DNA of 64,000 bases, from assembly GCA_963823075.1 (NCBI GenBank), contig CAWGKE010000023.1:806001-870000 (forward strand), given 5' to 3'. The notes beneath the pieces were generated by a model. The model had not been told where the DNA came from. It made no database searches and was given only the letters and a program-made list of their open reading frames with translations. Source of the DNA: UBA4732 sp963823075. GTDB taxonomy: Bacteria > Planctomycetota > Planctomycetia > Gemmatales > Gemmataceae. How positions within the stretch are numbered: position 1 is the first letter of the stretch; each line of letters begins with the position of its first letter. A program made the translations under genes and the position numbers. Positions 53,120 through 62,558 of the stretch are shown here, one piece after another.

Positions 53120-54161
53120 ATGAACGCGAAGCGATGGATTCTAACCGGCGCGGTTGTACTGTCCGGGCTAGTCGCTCCCGTTGCGCGCGCCGACGACCCC
53201 GAGGAGGAAGCGATCCGTACCGTCGAGCGCCTGGGGGGAAATGCTTACCGGGACGACAATCAGGTCGGCCGGCCCGTGGTAACCGTGCAATTCCCGAATA
53301 ACCCCATCACCGACAAGGACCTGGAGGTGCTGGCCCGCTTCAGGCATCTCCAGGGTGCGCATATCGGCAGCCCGACCTTGACGGACGCGGGCCTCAAAGT
53401 CCTGGAGGGCTTTCCGGACCTCCAGTGGCTGGACCTCCGCAACAGCCAACAGCTGACGGAGAAGGGACTGAAGCACCTGGTTGGCCTCGCCAAGCTTCAG
53501 TATCTGGACCTGGGCTTTCCGGTGACCGATGCCGGGCTAAAGGAACTGGCCGGCCTAACGCAAATGCAGGAACTGGAAGTTGGCGGCGGACCCCAATTAA
53601 CGGACGCGGGGCTGAAGCACCTCGTAGGCATGAAAAAACTCCGGATTCTGAGCCTAGCCGCAACGGGCGTCACGGACGCGGGCCTGAAGGAGCTGACTGG
53701 CATGTCGGAGCTGCGCAGTCCTTTGGCTCAATAAAACGGCAGTGAAGGGGTCGGGGCTAAAGAATCTCGCCGGCCTGGAGCATCTTGAGCGGCTAGACCT
53801 GAGCGGGGCGCCGCTGACCGACGACGGGTTGAAGGCCATCGTCGGTCTGGAGCATCTCAAATGGTTGAATCTGAGCGAGACGCCGCTGACCGACGACGGG
53901 CTGAAGGCCGTGGCGTCGCTCACCGGCCTGAAGCACCTGAGCCTCTGGAAGACTCAAGTGACGGACAAGGGATTGGAGTTCGTGGCGGCGCTAGAGGATT
54001 TGGAGGAGTTGTCCCTCATGAGAACGACCGTGACGGACGACGGGCTGATGACGCTGACGGCCCTGGAGAAGCTCCGCCACCTCACGTCGGGCAAGGTCAC
54101 GGAACAGGGCCGTGATGGACTTCGCAAGCTGCGCCGAGACGTAATCGTGGATTACCGCTGA
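53120..54161 (+). CDS. Secreted leucine-rich-repeat protein (RNI-like, one frameshift)
   Basis: MNAKRWILTGAVVLSGLVAP with a signal peptide ending VARA, then about 11 repeats of ~24 residues with the consensus LTDAGLKxLxGLxxLxxLDL (for example LTEKGLKHLVGLAKLQYLDL and LTDDGLKAIVGLEHLKWLNL). One inserted base near 53716 shifts the frame; joining gives LRSLWLNKTAVKGSGLKNLAG. It ends RKLRRDVIVDYR. Such ribonuclease-inhibitor-like LRR proteins are abundant in planctomycetes; protein binding is the only inferable role. It lies 88 bases after the surface protein and could be co-expressed. Confidence 0.82.
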
Positions 54162-54406
54162 GACCTCGCCTCCGGACATCCGCAGGCGAATTGGTCCTGA
54201 CGGGCTTCTTGTCGGCATCGGCCGCTTTAACCGTCACGGTGAAGGTGTCGGCGAAGCTCACGGGACAGGCCATCGCCAAGGACAAAAAGGCGACAAGCCA
54301 GCGGTGAAACATCACACATCCCCCGCCGCGTTGGTCGGACGCGGATCATGCGGCGTCCTGGAGTCGGCGTCAACCACCCTGCGATGCGGCGCACGCAGCC
54401 GAGTCG

Positions 54407-54982
54407 TCAAGCGTCCGGCGTGTCAAGGATCTGCTTCAATCGCGCCGCCAATTCCGGTGGCAGTTTCGTCAACCACGACGGATCGATCAGCCGGACGCCA
54501 ATCATGTCCTGAACGTGAACCTGATCCTTGAGTCGGTTCGACATCAGCTTCATCGCGATCAGCGATTCGAGGGCGATCACACGGAAGTTGGCCGGGTCCT
54601 GGACGGTCTGAATCTCCGGCGCCGCCAGCAGATGATCGGGTCGAGTCTTTTCACCGGCGAAGAGAAGGTGGACGGCCTCGCTGGGCTTGCCCTCCGCGCC
54701 GTCGCGGAACATGACGATGTCAAGCAGCTCGTCGCGGACGAAACCCGCCTGCTCCAGAGCGGCCGTGATGGCAGGCAGATCGCTCCGCCGGACCAGCAGA
54801 TCGATGCCGCGCGTGTTACGAACCGCGCCCTCATCGACGGTCGCCACCCACGAGGCGACGGCGTTGCCGCCGACCACGGCGTAGGGAACGCCGATCCGGT
54901 TCAACGCCGCTGTCGCTCGCAGCAACCTCTCGCGCACCTTCACCACCGCTCGCTCCATTCGGTCCAGAATGTCCTCGTTCAT
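54407..54982 (-). CDS. Nucleotidyltransferase-fold protein (AbiEii-like)
   Basis: A 191-residue protein, MNEDILDRMERAVVKVRERL, with IGVPYAVVGGNAVASWVATV and NTRGIDLLVRRSDLPAITAA, then FRVIALESLIAMKLMSNRLK and DQVHVQDMIGVRLID. The VVGGNAVA..V......T.DID pattern is that of the AbiEii/MNT-like nucleotidyltransferase fold used by some toxin-antitoxin and abortive-infection proteins. No AbiEi partner is adjacent, so a defence role is not implied. An alternative start at 55045 adds 21 residues. Between this gene and the LRR gene (54162-54406) only a short signal-peptide-like ORF (54097-54315, minus) is visible. Confidence 0.75.
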   Translation of the reverse strand: MNEDILDRMERAVVKVRERLLRATAALNRIGVPYAVVGGNAVASWVATVDEGAVRNTRGIDLLVRRSDLPAITAALEQAGFVRDELLDIVMFRDGAEGKPSEAVHLLFAGEKTRPDHLLAAPEIQTVQDPANFRVIALESLIAMKLMSNRLKDQVHVQDMIGVRLIDPSWLTKLPPELAARLKQILDTPDA

Positions 54983-55058
54983 GCCGACGGTCTGGGCCGT
55001 CCAGCGCGATGCCCTATCCGGGGATGGATGAATCGGTGCGGTCATTGGTTTCAGTCTA

Positions 55059-55193
55059 TCAGATTGGCTCCCACGAAAAGCATTCGTGGGAGCATGAGCG
55101 CCTCCAATCCGCGGCGTCGATCTCATCGACCCAAATGCCGTCCTGCACTTGCAAATGCAGCGTGACGTTCATGTTCTTCTTCAGGTCCGCCAT
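55059..55193 (-). CDS. Small hypothetical ORF
   Basis: From ATG 55193: MADLKKNMNVTLHLQVQDGI then WVDEIDAADWRRSCSHECF, 44 residues, with AAAGGAAG before the start. The first 30 residues look protein-like; the last ten are encoded by a hairpin (55067-55093), so the 3' end may be replaced or simply overlap the terminator of the purM transcript. No family recognised. Confidence 0.35.
   Translation of the reverse strand: MADLKKNMNVTLHLQVQDGIWVDEIDAADWRRSCSHECFSWEPI
55067..55093. terminator. Hairpin between a small ORF and the nucleotidyltransferase gene
   Basis: GCTCCCACGAA at 55067-55077 pairs perfectly with TTCGTGGGAGC at 55083-55093 around a 5-base loop (AAGCA). There is no strong U-run on either side. 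It may end minus-strand transcription from purM. Confidence 0.55.
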
Positions 55194-55222
55194 CGTGGCT
55201 TCCTTTGTTGGTGGTGAATCCC

Positions 55223-56297
55223 TCAGACGAATTCCACGCCCGGCTCGCCTTCGCGGACCTCGCCGATGACCCACGTTTTGACACGCGCCTCGTCGAGCTG
55301 CCGCTGGATGCTGTCGGCGTAGTAGCGGCTGACGATCGCCACGAAACCGATGCCCATGTTGAAGACGCGAAACATCTCCTTTTCCTCGACCGGGCCGAGG
55401 TTCTGCAGCCAGCCGAACACCGATGGAACCTTCCAACTCCCCTTGTACAGGAACACGCGCCGGCCAGGCGGCAGGATGCGCGGGATGTTGCCCTCCAGCC
55501 CCTCGCCAGTAATGTGGGCCAGGCCGCGCACCACGCGCCGCTTCACCGGGTAATGCTGCAACAGCAGCTTCACCGCCCGGACGTAAATCCGCGTCGGCTC
55601 CAGAAGCTCTTCGGCCACGGTTCGCCCTAACTCCGGTATGAAATCACTGGCTTTCAGCCCCGCGCGATCGAAGCACGATCTTGCGCACCAGGCTGTAGCC
55701 GTTGGAGTGAATCCCCGTACTGGCGAGGCCAAGCACCATGTCGCCCACCTGGATGCGCCGGCCGTTGATGATGTGGTCGCGCTCGACGACGCCGACGCAG
55801 AAACCCGCCATGTCGTAGTCGCCCGGCTGGTAGAAGTCCGGCAGGATGGCCGTCTCGCCGCCCACCAGGGAGCACTCGGCCTCCATGCAGCCGTCGCTGA
55901 TCCCCTTGACGAGGTCGCGCGTCAAGGCCGGGTCGTCCTTGGGCATGGCGATGTAATCGAGGAAAACCAACGGCTCGCCGCCGGTGCAAAGGCAGTCGTT
56001 GACCGACATGGCGACGAGATCGACGCCGACGGTGTCGTGCTTGCCCGCCAGCGCCGCGACCTTGAGCTTGCTGCCGACGCCGTCGGTGCAGGAGACGAGG
56101 ACGGGATGGCGATAATTGCGAGCGAACAGGCGGGAATTGTAATCGAGGCTGAACAGGCTGGCGAAGCCGCCGAAGCCGTCGAGGACGCGCGGCGTGTGCG
56201 TCCGCCGGAGGAGCGGGGCCATGCCGGCCAGGGTCTGCTCGTAGAGGTCGAGGTCGAGGCCGGCGGACTGGTACGTCAGGGGCGGCTTGTCCGTCAT
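55223..56297 (-). CDS. purM: Phosphoribosylformylglycinamidine cyclo-ligase (one frameshift)
   Basis: AIR synthetase of purine synthesis, ~357 residues. The N-terminal half has TYQSAGLDLDLYEQTLAGM, DGFGGFASLF, VSCTDGVGSKLKVAALAGKH, DLVAMSVNDCLCTGGEPLVF and GGETAILPDFYQPGDYDMAG. A frameshift near 55665 follows STGIHSNGYSLVRK. The second half has LEPTRIYVRAVKLLLQHYPV, AHITGEGLEGNIPRILPP, FRVFNMGIGFVAIV and ends REGEPGVEFV. Every PurM signature is present, so one sequence indel is the likely explanation. No other pur genes are nearby. Confidence 0.93.
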
Positions 56298-56372
56298 CGC
56301 GTCAATCTCCGCGGCGCTTCGGCGAAGGGGGACAAGATTGGATATACGAAGACGCCGCCGACCCGCCCTCCG

Positions 56373-57167
56373 TCAGCGATCCGGGCCGTGGGAGTCGCCG
56401 GCCGGCCGCGTCGGCAGGGGCGAGTTGAGCTTCGTGTCCGGCGGATCGGGTTGTTGCAGCGAGTCGAACATTTTCTCCGCCCTGTCCGGGTGCTGATCGA
56501 GGAACCAGGCCATCGCGGCGTAGAACATTTGCAGCTGAGCGAGGAAACGCTCGGCCGTCCTGGGGGCCGAATCGCCCATCAGCCGCGCCGCCAGAGCCAC
56601 CGCCTTGCTGTCGGTGTGGACGATGACCTGCATCTGGTGCCGCACGGCCGGCCGGCCCGCGCCGTCCTTCCCCTCCGTGTAGTCGAGGACCAGCAGCGCC
56701 TTGACGGGAACGGCTGGGATCAGCAGGGCCGGTTTCACCATGCCCTCCGCGTACCAGACGCGGCGGTTGGGGCCGTCCAGGATCACCTCCCAGCGCACGT
56801 CGTTGGCGCCTTCCTTCCAGGCGAAGCGGCCGCCGCCCGCGTCCTCAATCTCGATGCACTTGGCGCCGAGCCGCCGCCACAGCTTCACGGCCTGGTCGGG
56901 GTGGTCGAGCAGGTAATGGTACATGGAGGGCTGGCAGGTGAACATTTCCTGGGGACCGCGGGCCGCCAGCGCCGGCTGCTCGACGACGGCGCGGACGCGC
57001 GACCGGGCCTCCGCGGGAAAGTCGTCCGGGTCGAGGCGGGGCGGGGCGACGGCCGTTCGGAGGTCGGCCGCCTCGTCGTTCGCCTGTCCGAAGGCCGGAG
57101 CTGCCAGGCTCGCCAGCACGCACGCACACGCCCCTAGCCAGACGGTCCCCATGCGCCGGCGCCCCAT
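56373..57167 (-). CDS. Secreted protein of unknown function
   Basis: A 264-residue protein with signal peptide MGRRRMGTVWLGACACVLAS ending APAFGQ. The mature part has YHYLLDHPDQAVKLWRRLGA, KCIEIEDAGGGRFAWKEG, VRWEVILDGPNRRVWYAEGM and AQLQMFYAAMAWFLDQHPDR. I recall this as a planctomycete-specific secreted family but know no activity. The C-terminus is Pro-rich. It lies upstream of purM in the same direction, 75 bases apart. Confidence 0.75.
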   Translation of the reverse strand: MGRRRMGTVWLGACACVLASLAAPAFGQANDEAADLRTAVAPPRLDPDDFPAEARSRVRAVVEQPALAARGPQEMFTCQPSMYHYLLDHPDQAVKLWRRLGAKCIEIEDAGGGRFAWKEGANDVRWEVILDGPNRRVWYAEGMVKPALLIPAVPVKALLVLDYTEGKDGAGRPAVRHQMQVIVHTDSKAVALAARLMGDSAPRTAERFLAQLQMFYAAMAWFLDQHPDRAEKMFDSLQQPDPPDTKLNSPLPTRPAGDSHGPDR

Positions 57168-57367
57168 CGGCCACCTCGTAGGTTCTGCGGTTTTTGCGGC
57201 GGGAATCGGCGTTCCCCATGAGACTAGATCGAACGACGCCCCGCATGGGCATGAACGATTTTGCCGGTAACTCCGCCGGCGCGGGTTGCCCTTGCCGGCC
57301 CGCAGTCCTCCAAGCTATGATCGCGCGCCGTCAGGAAGGAACCGCCGTCGCGGCCGAGGAATGCGCC

Positions 57368-58510
57368 ATGCCCGCTCCAAAAAGCATGAGAAAATGGGTC
57401 GTCGGAGGGCTTTTCACGGCCGGGGCGCTGCTGGGCGCGGGAGCGGCAGCCTGGGTGGAGCGGGGGCCGTTGCTGACGTGGTACTGCGTCCGCGGCCTGG
57501 AGCAGGCGACGGACCAGGACCGGGCGCTCTGGGCGGATCGCGTCGCCGGGCTGGGCGAGGAGGCCGAGCCGGCCGTGTTCGCCAGCCTGGGCCGGGCCGA
57601 CGCCGGCGCCTGTCGCAACGGCGGCGCCGCGCTGGAGCGGTGGGTGGGACAATGGGGCGGCGCCGACGCCCGCGCCGCGGCGCTGGCCGGCCGCATGGAA
57701 AAGACGTTTGGCGCTTGCAGCCCGGCCGGGCGGTGCGTCGTGCTGGGGGCCGCCGCTTTGTGGTTCCGCGCGGACTGCGCAAAGCCCGCGGACGCCCTGC
57801 TCTCGGCCTGCGCCCAGCTGGTCGCGGAAGCGGCCGAGACGCCCGAACCGGAAACGCACGCCGCCGCCCTCGACCTGTGTTGCCTCGTGCTGGACCACCT
57901 CGACGAGCCGAAAGAGATGCTGACAGCCGGCCGGGATTTGGTGAAGAAGACCTTGCACGACGCAGAGCCGGTCACGCGGCTCCGCGCGGTCCAGGCGTCC
58001 GTCCACTACAGCGCCGACCTGATGGAGGAAGTGGCGGGGCTGCTCAAGGACCCGGCGCCCGAAGTGCGGCGCGCGGCCCTTCTCGTCATCGGTCCCGCTG
58101 ATGAAAAGCAGGCGCCGGCCAAGAGCCTGCTGCCGGTGTTGCACGACGCGGACCCGGAAGTACGCAGAATCTGCGAGGAAGTGTTGCGGAAGGACCGGCA
58201 TTTGTCGCCGCAGTGCTTCAAGATCGGCTGGTGTCTCTACCATCCCGAGCCGGCCGAGCGGCTCAACGTCCTCGACTACCTGCAGCGCGGGGCCGACGTC
58301 GAGCCGGGCCTTTGGCTGCGCGAACTGAGCCACGACGACTCGCCGGCCGTTCGCCTGGCCGCTGTCCGCGTGATGAGCCAGCAGAACGTCGTCGATCTCA
58401 GCGACCGCCTGGAACAGATGGCCGACGGCGACCCCAGCCCGACGGTCTGCCAGATGGCGCGGCTCTATCAGAAGTGGGCGAAGGCCGCCGCCCGCGACGC
58501 CGATCACTGA
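57368..58510 (+). CDS. Membrane-anchored HEAT-repeat protein
   Basis: A 380-residue protein: MPAPKSMRKWVVGGLFTAGA with one N-terminal membrane helix (LFTAGALLGAGAAAWV), then HEAT-like helical repeats in which DAEPVTRLRAVQASVHY, LLKDPAPEVRRAALLVIGPA, LLPVLHDADPEVRRICEEVL and ELSHDDSPAVRLAAVRVMSQ are clearest. Likely a scaffold facing the periplasm. The ATG at 57368 begins the charged segment before the helix; the upstream extension to 57194 has no homology. It is divergent from the secreted protein gene. Confidence 0.8.
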   Translation: MPAPKSMRKWVVGGLFTAGALLGAGAAAWVERGPLLTWYCVRGLEQATDQDRALWADRVAGLGEEAEPAVFASLGRADAGACRNGGAALERWVGQWGGADARAAALAGRMEKTFGACSPAGRCVVLGAAALWFRADCAKPADALLSACAQLVAEAAETPEPETHAAALDLCCLVLDHLDEPKEMLTAGRDLVKKTLHDAEPVTRLRAVQASVHYSADLMEEVAGLLKDPAPEVRRAALLVIGPADEKQAPAKSLLPVLHDADPEVRRICEEVLRKDRHLSPQCFKIGWCLYHPEPAERLNVLDYLQRGADVEPGLWLRELSHDDSPAVRLAAVRVMSQQNVVDLSDRLEQMADGDPSPTVCQMARLYQKWAKAAARDADH

Positions 58511-58566
58511 CCCCGCGCTCGAGGCGCTCCTGATGGGCGGCGAGGCACGCCATCTTCAGCGTATGA

Positions 58567-58641
58567 CGGCGCGGCGTCAGCCCGGCGGTGCAGCACTATG
58601 TCAGACACCTTGTGCTGCACCGCCGGGCTGACGCCGCGCCG
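58567..58641. repeat. Perfect 30-bp inverted repeat (GGCGTCAGCCCGGCGGTGCA)
   Basis: Arms 58567-58596 and 58612-58641 are exact complements around a 15-base loop. It lies between the convergent HEAT gene and the ANTAR regulator stop, starting 56 bases after the former. It may terminate both, but lacks T-tracts. Confidence 0.95.
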
Positions 58642-58648
58642 CTCGCCT

Positions 58649-59251
58649 TTAGAGATCGATTTCCACGCCGTTGAGGACGCTTTGGGCCAGATCGACCATG
58701 GTAGTGCGGCGGTTCATCGCCGCGCGCTGCAACCGGCGGAACGCTTCGGCCTCGCTCCAGCGATGCCGTTTCATCAGAACGCCCTTGGCCCGCTCGATGA
58801 CTTTGCGGTTCTGCAAGGTCTGGCGCAGGCTGGCGTTTTCCTCCTGCAAGCCGCGCCATTCGCCGAACCGGGCCTGGGCGATCATCAGCGCCGGGCCGAT
58901 CTGGTGCGCCTCGACCGGCTTGATGAGGTAGGCCAAAACGTGCTCTTCCAGGGCGCGCTTGACCAACTCGGCGTCGCGGTCGGCGGTAATGGCGACCGCG
59001 GCGACGACGCGCTCTTGGTAGATCTGCCGCAGCGCGTCCAGGCCGTTCAGTCCCGGCAGATGAATGTCGAACACCACGACATCGGGCTCGACTGCGAGCA
59101 CGGTGCGCACCATGTCAGCTCCGGTGGCGGCTTCGCCGGCCACCTTGTGGCCGAGCTGTTCCACAGTGTCTTTCAGGAATTGGCGGACGACCGGGTCGTC
59201 CTCGACAAGCACGATGTTCATGGCGGCCACTGCTTGCGCAGCGCGTTGCAT
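58649..59251 (-). CDS. ANTAR-domain response regulator
   Basis: A 200-residue protein. The receiver domain starts MNIVLVEDDPVVRQFLKDTV, has the phospho-acceptor Asp62 in VVVFDIHLPGLNGLDAL, and Lys in AYLIKPVEA. A coiled-coil (LQEENASLRQTLQNRKVIER) leads to a C-terminal ANTAR domain, AKGVLMKRHRWSEAEAFRRL. ANTAR domains bind paired RNA hairpins and prevent transcription termination. ATG 59251 has GGAGGG 7 bases upstream; ATG 59221 is an alternative. A histidine kinase gene lies 206 bases upstream on the same strand. Confidence 0.92.
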   Translation of the reverse strand: MQRAAQAVAAMNIVLVEDDPVVRQFLKDTVEQLGHKVAGEAATGADMVRTVLAVEPDVVVFDIHLPGLNGLDALRQIYQERVVAAVAITADRDAELVKRALEEHVLAYLIKPVEAHQIGPALMIAQARFGEWRGLQEENASLRQTLQNRKVIERAKGVLMKRHRWSEAEAFRRLQRAAMNRRTTMVDLAQSVLNGVEIDL

Positions 59252-59457
59252 GACCGATCCCTCCTCAAGCCAAGCAGCCGGAACGGGAGGCACGCCGGCC
59301 GAACACAGCAAACCCGGCGCCGAATGCGGGGGGGCGGCAGCCTGCGACGGGCGAAACCCTCTCCTTGTCTAGCGTAGCAGGTTCGCCGCGTCATTCCAGC
59401 AGAAACGCGGCCGTCGCGGAGGAATTGCGGTAAGGCGTGCGGGTCGCGTCAGTATTC

Positions 59458-60141
59458 CTAATCCCCGCGATCCGGCAGCGTCAGGACGACGCGGAAGCCG
59501 CCCTCCGGCCGGTTGCCGGCGGAAACGCGACCGCCGTGCATCTCCGCCACGCGCCGCGCCAGGGCCAGGCCGAGGCCGAACTGAGCGAAATGCGTCGTCG
59601 AGAACGGCGCCGTCAGCCAGCTCATCTGCTCCTCGCTCGCCCCCGCACTATCGTCGGCAATGACCCACTCCGCGCCGCCTTCCGCGCCCGGCCCCAGGCG
59701 CATCATCACCTCGCGCTGAGCGGACTGGCAGGCGTTGACAAGCAACAGGAAGCCGACCTGTCCCAGGCGCTGGCCGTCCGCCACGACCGGCAGCGAGCGC
59801 GGCGCCTCGATGTTCAGCCGCACTTGCGGGAAGCGCGGGCCGATGCGCACGGCCAAGCCGGCGGCCACGTCGGAGAGGTTGATCGCGGCGCGGCTCAGCG
59901 TCAAAGGACAGGTGAGATCCTGGATGGCGTCGAGCTTGCACTTGCACGTTTCGGCCTGGGTATGCAACTCGCCCAGCAGGCGGCGCTCGGCGGCCGCCTC
60001 GTCCGGCAGCCGCGACCGCAGGATGGCGATGGCGGAGTAGATCGTCTGCAGCAGGTCGCCGACCTCGTGGCGGAGCGTGCGCGCCACCATTTGCAGCAGC
60101 CGGGACGACGGCGTCAGGCTGGATTCGGTGGGCTTCTCCAT
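59458..60141 (-). CDS. Sensor histidine kinase (cytosolic, short)
   Basis: A 227-residue kinase: the dimerisation/phospho-His helix ARTLRHEVGDLLQTIYSAIA (His25), a second helix with LLGELHTQAETCKCKL, and an ATPase domain with VADGQRLGQVGFLLLVNACQ (N-box), WVIADDSAGASEEQ and FGLGLALARRVAEMHGGRVS (G-box). No sensor or membrane domain is present, so it must receive its signal from a partner. Position and strand pair it with the ANTAR regulator, a combination like EutW-EutV or NasR-type control, though the target operons are unknown. The start at ATG 60141 excludes a Pro/Arg-rich upstream extension. Confidence 0.88.
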   Translation of the reverse strand: MEKPTESSLTPSSRLLQMVARTLRHEVGDLLQTIYSAIAILRSRLPDEAAAERRLLGELHTQAETCKCKLDAIQDLTCPLTLSRAAINLSDVAAGLAVRIGPRFPQVRLNIEAPRSLPVVADGQRLGQVGFLLLVNACQSAQREVMMRLGPGAEGGAEWVIADDSAGASEEQMSWLTAPFSTTHFAQFGLGLALARRVAEMHGGRVSAGNRPEGGFRVVLTLPDRGD

Positions 60142-60401
60142 GGTCGTACCCTCCGGCTCGTGGGAACGGAAAATCGGCCCGCGGACCGGAACGCGGTCCA
60201 ATCGTCGCCGCCGGGCAGCCGCCTTGACAGTCGATGCAGCCGCCGGTACCTTCCACCCGTCCGGCCGATTCCCCGTAAATGGAACGGGAGTTGGCCCACC
60301 GGCCGGACGCCAGCGGTTCATTTTTTTCTAACCTATTCCGGGGACAGGCGCCCGGCATCGACTGGTTCGACCATCCTGCCCATCCGTCAAGGGGCGAACG
60401 C

Positions 60402-61115
60402 ATGATTCTGGTGGCCCCGAACATTCTGGATGAGGTGCGGCAGCTGCCGTGGTACTTGCCGGCCTGCGGCGCGGCGCTGGGCCTTTTGCTCTGGCTGTTC
60501 GGCGGCCGCGGCCACCGCTTCTGGCTGGTCCTCCTGATGACCACGGTAGGCGGAGTTCTCGGACTGATCCACGGCGCCAAATTTGACATGCAGCCGCTGG
60601 TCGCCGGACTCTTGCTGGCTGTGGCCGCCGGGGCGCTGGCGTTGTCGCTGGCGCGGGTGCTGCTCTTCCTCCTGGGCGGCGCCGCCTGTGTCTGGCTGGC
60701 CCACACCATTGCGCCGGCCTGGGACGCCCCCGCCGTCTGCTTCCTGGTCGGCGGTCTGCTCGGCGTCCTGCTCTACAAGGTTTGGGTGACGGCCCTTTCC
60801 AGTCTGGCCGGCACGCTGCTTCTCGCCTATTCCATTCTGGGACTCCTGAGCGCCTTGGCCGTCTGCGATACGGTCGCCTGGGCGGGCGAGCAGACGGCGG
60901 TTCTGAACTGGGCCTGCGGAGCGTTCGCGGTGCTGGGCCTGTTGGCGCAGCTGCTGCTGGAACGCCGCCGACTCCGCCGCCAGCGCGAGCAGGAGAAGGC
61001 CCGGAAAGAGGCCGAGGAACGGGACCAGGAGCCGCCGGCCCCGCCTCCGCCGCCTCCCCCACCACGACACTGGTGGGAGTGGGGGCAGAAGAAAAGCGCG
61101 AAACGCGCGGCCTGA
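60402..61115 (+). CDS. Polytopic membrane protein with charged Pro-rich tail
   Basis: A 237-residue protein: MILVAPNILDEVRQLPWYLP, then about seven closely spaced membrane helices (CGAALGLLLWLFGG, FWLVLLMTTVGGVLGLIHGA, VAGLLLAVAAGALALSLARV, VWLAHTIAPAWDAPAVCFLV, LSSLAGTLLLAYSILGLLSA). The C-terminal ~50 residues are charged (LERRRLRRQREQEKARKEAE) followed by nine prolines and WWEWGQKK. This resembles DUF4203-like proteins, but I cannot assign it firmly. It begins 260 bases from the divergent histidine kinase and is followed 14 bases later by a small TM protein gene. Confidence 0.72.
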   Translation: MILVAPNILDEVRQLPWYLPACGAALGLLLWLFGGRGHRFWLVLLMTTVGGVLGLIHGAKFDMQPLVAGLLLAVAAGALALSLARVLLFLLGGAACVWLAHTIAPAWDAPAVCFLVGGLLGVLLYKVWVTALSSLAGTLLLAYSILGLLSALAVCDTVAWAGEQTAVLNWACGAFAVLGLLAQLLLERRRLRRQREQEKARKEAEERDQEPPAPPPPPPPPRHWWEWGQKKSAKRAA

Positions 61116-61129
61116 AAGGACGGCCCACC

Positions 61130-61414
61130 ATGCGGCGCTTCCTCCGGCATTGGCTCGCACCCCTTGTGCTGGTGCTTTTCGGCGTCCTGCCCCGCGCGAC
61201 CGCCGACGATACGGACTTCAAGAGCTTGCATCCCAACGCGGGCCAGGGCATCGTGCAGCCGCCGGCGCCCGCGGCCCCCGCGGACGCCGGCGACAAGGTG
61301 GAGAAACCGCCGCCGACCTTTGCCTATCTGGTGGCCGTGCTGGCGACCATCGTCGTGTTGTGCATCCTATGCGTTCCGAGCCGCAAGGCCGAGTCCTCGA
61401 CCGCCCGCCGTTGA
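61130..61414 (+). CDS. Small exported, C-terminally anchored protein
   Basis: A 94-residue protein: signal peptide MRRFLRHWLAPLVLVLFGVL ending ATA, a short Pro/Ala-rich mature part (GIVQPPAPAAPADAGDKVEK), then a membrane helix FAYLVAVLATIVVLCILCVP and a basic end. No family recognised. It is probably co-transcribed with the polytopic membrane protein upstream (14-bp gap) and perhaps bioB downstream (23-bp gap). Confidence 0.65.
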   Translation: MRRFLRHWLAPLVLVLFGVLPRATADDTDFKSLHPNAGQGIVQPPAPAAPADAGDKVEKPPPTFAYLVAVLATIVVLCILCVPSRKAESSTARR

Positions 61415-61437
61415 TTCTTCCTCTCTGGAGATGTTTC

Positions 61438-62507
61438 ATGTCGGTCGCCGACCCGCTCGACCCCGTGGCCCTGAGTCGCCGCATCATCGCCGGCGGCGAG
61501 CTGACGCGCGACGAGGCCCGCGATCTGTTCGCGCTGCAAGGGGAGGCGGTCTACGATCTATTCTATGCCGCCCACAAGGTGCGCCGCCATTTCCACGGCG
61601 ACCGCGTGACCTTCTGCAGCATCCTGCCGACCAAGTTCGGCAATTGCAGTGAAGATTGCAAGTTCTGCGCCAAAGCGGCCATTACGACACCGGCATCGAA
61701 CCGCACCCGATGATGAGCGGCGCCGAGGTGACGGCGGCCTGCGCCGACGCGCGCGACCGCGGCGCCAGCGCTTTCGGCATCGTCAACAGCGGTCGCGGCC
61801 CGACGCAGCGCGAATGGCCGAAGATCATGGAGGCCGTCCACGCCATGAAGGAGGCGGACGGCATCTGCCACTGCGCCACGCTGGGCCGGCTGACGGAGGA
61901 CCAGGCCCGCGACCTCAAGGAAGCGGGCGTCCGCCGCATCAACCACAACCTGGAAACCTCGCGCGAGTTCTACCCGCAAATCGTGACGACGCACGCCTGG
62001 CAGGAGCGCGTGGACACGGTGCGGCTGGCGCAGCGGGTCGGCCTGGAGACGTGCTGCGGCTGCATCTTCGGCATGGGCGAGACGATCGACGACCGCGTCA
62101 GCCTGGCGTTCAGCCTCAAGGAGCTGAACCCGAACGTCGTGCCGCTGAACTTCCTCTTCCCAATCGCCGGCACGCCGCTGGAGAACGCGCCGCGGTTGAA
62201 GCCGATGGAGATCCTGAAAATCGTCGCGGTGATGCGGCTGATCCTGCCGCGTCAGGATTTGAAGGTGGCGGGAGGCCGCGAGAAGAACCTGCGCGATCTG
62301 CAAAGCTGGATCTTTTATGTCGGCGCCACGAGCGGCCTGATCGGCAACTACCTCGCCACGGCGGGCCGGGCGAATGAGGAAGACCTGCAAATGATCCGCG
62401 ACCTGGAGCTGACATGGTGCGACGACCGCGTGGGGGACGCGGACCCGGCGGTGGCGGCCGCGCCGGCGCCGGTGCGGTCGCCGCGGGAGCTGCCGGTGTT
62501 GTCGTGA
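61438..62507 (+). CDS. bioB: Biotin synthase (one frameshift)
   Basis: A ~356-residue radical SAM enzyme inserting sulfur into dethiobiotin. Visible are the N-terminal ELTRDEARDLFALQGEAVYD, the cluster motif GNCSEDCKFC (Cys70-x3-Cys74-x2-Cys77), then after a one-base deletion near 61673 (one C missing in a GCCAAAG context) SGHYDTGIEPHPMM. Further BioB marks are RINHNLETSREFYPQIVTTH, CCGCIFGMGETIDDRVSLAF and NYLATAGR. The indel lies right after the cluster cysteines, but the remainder is fully conserved, so sequence error is likely. bioF follows 527 bases later, after an unrelated gene. Confidence 0.92.
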
Positions 62508-62558
62508 CAAGAGCCGGGACCGTAAGGGAGCGGGGAAACCGCAGGAACTTCGTGCCGT

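Noticed and set aside
54097..54315. Minus-strand ORF with a signal-peptide-like start (MMFHRWLVAFLSLAMACPVS)
   Set aside because: After ~40 residues it enters low-complexity text and overlaps the LRR gene end. It may be a truncated secreted-protein gene but is too weak to list.
55059..55436. 125-codon minus-strand frame across 55193-55436
   Set aside because: The upper part is antisense or out of frame to the purM 3' end. Only the portion from ATG 55193 is plausible and is listed with low confidence.
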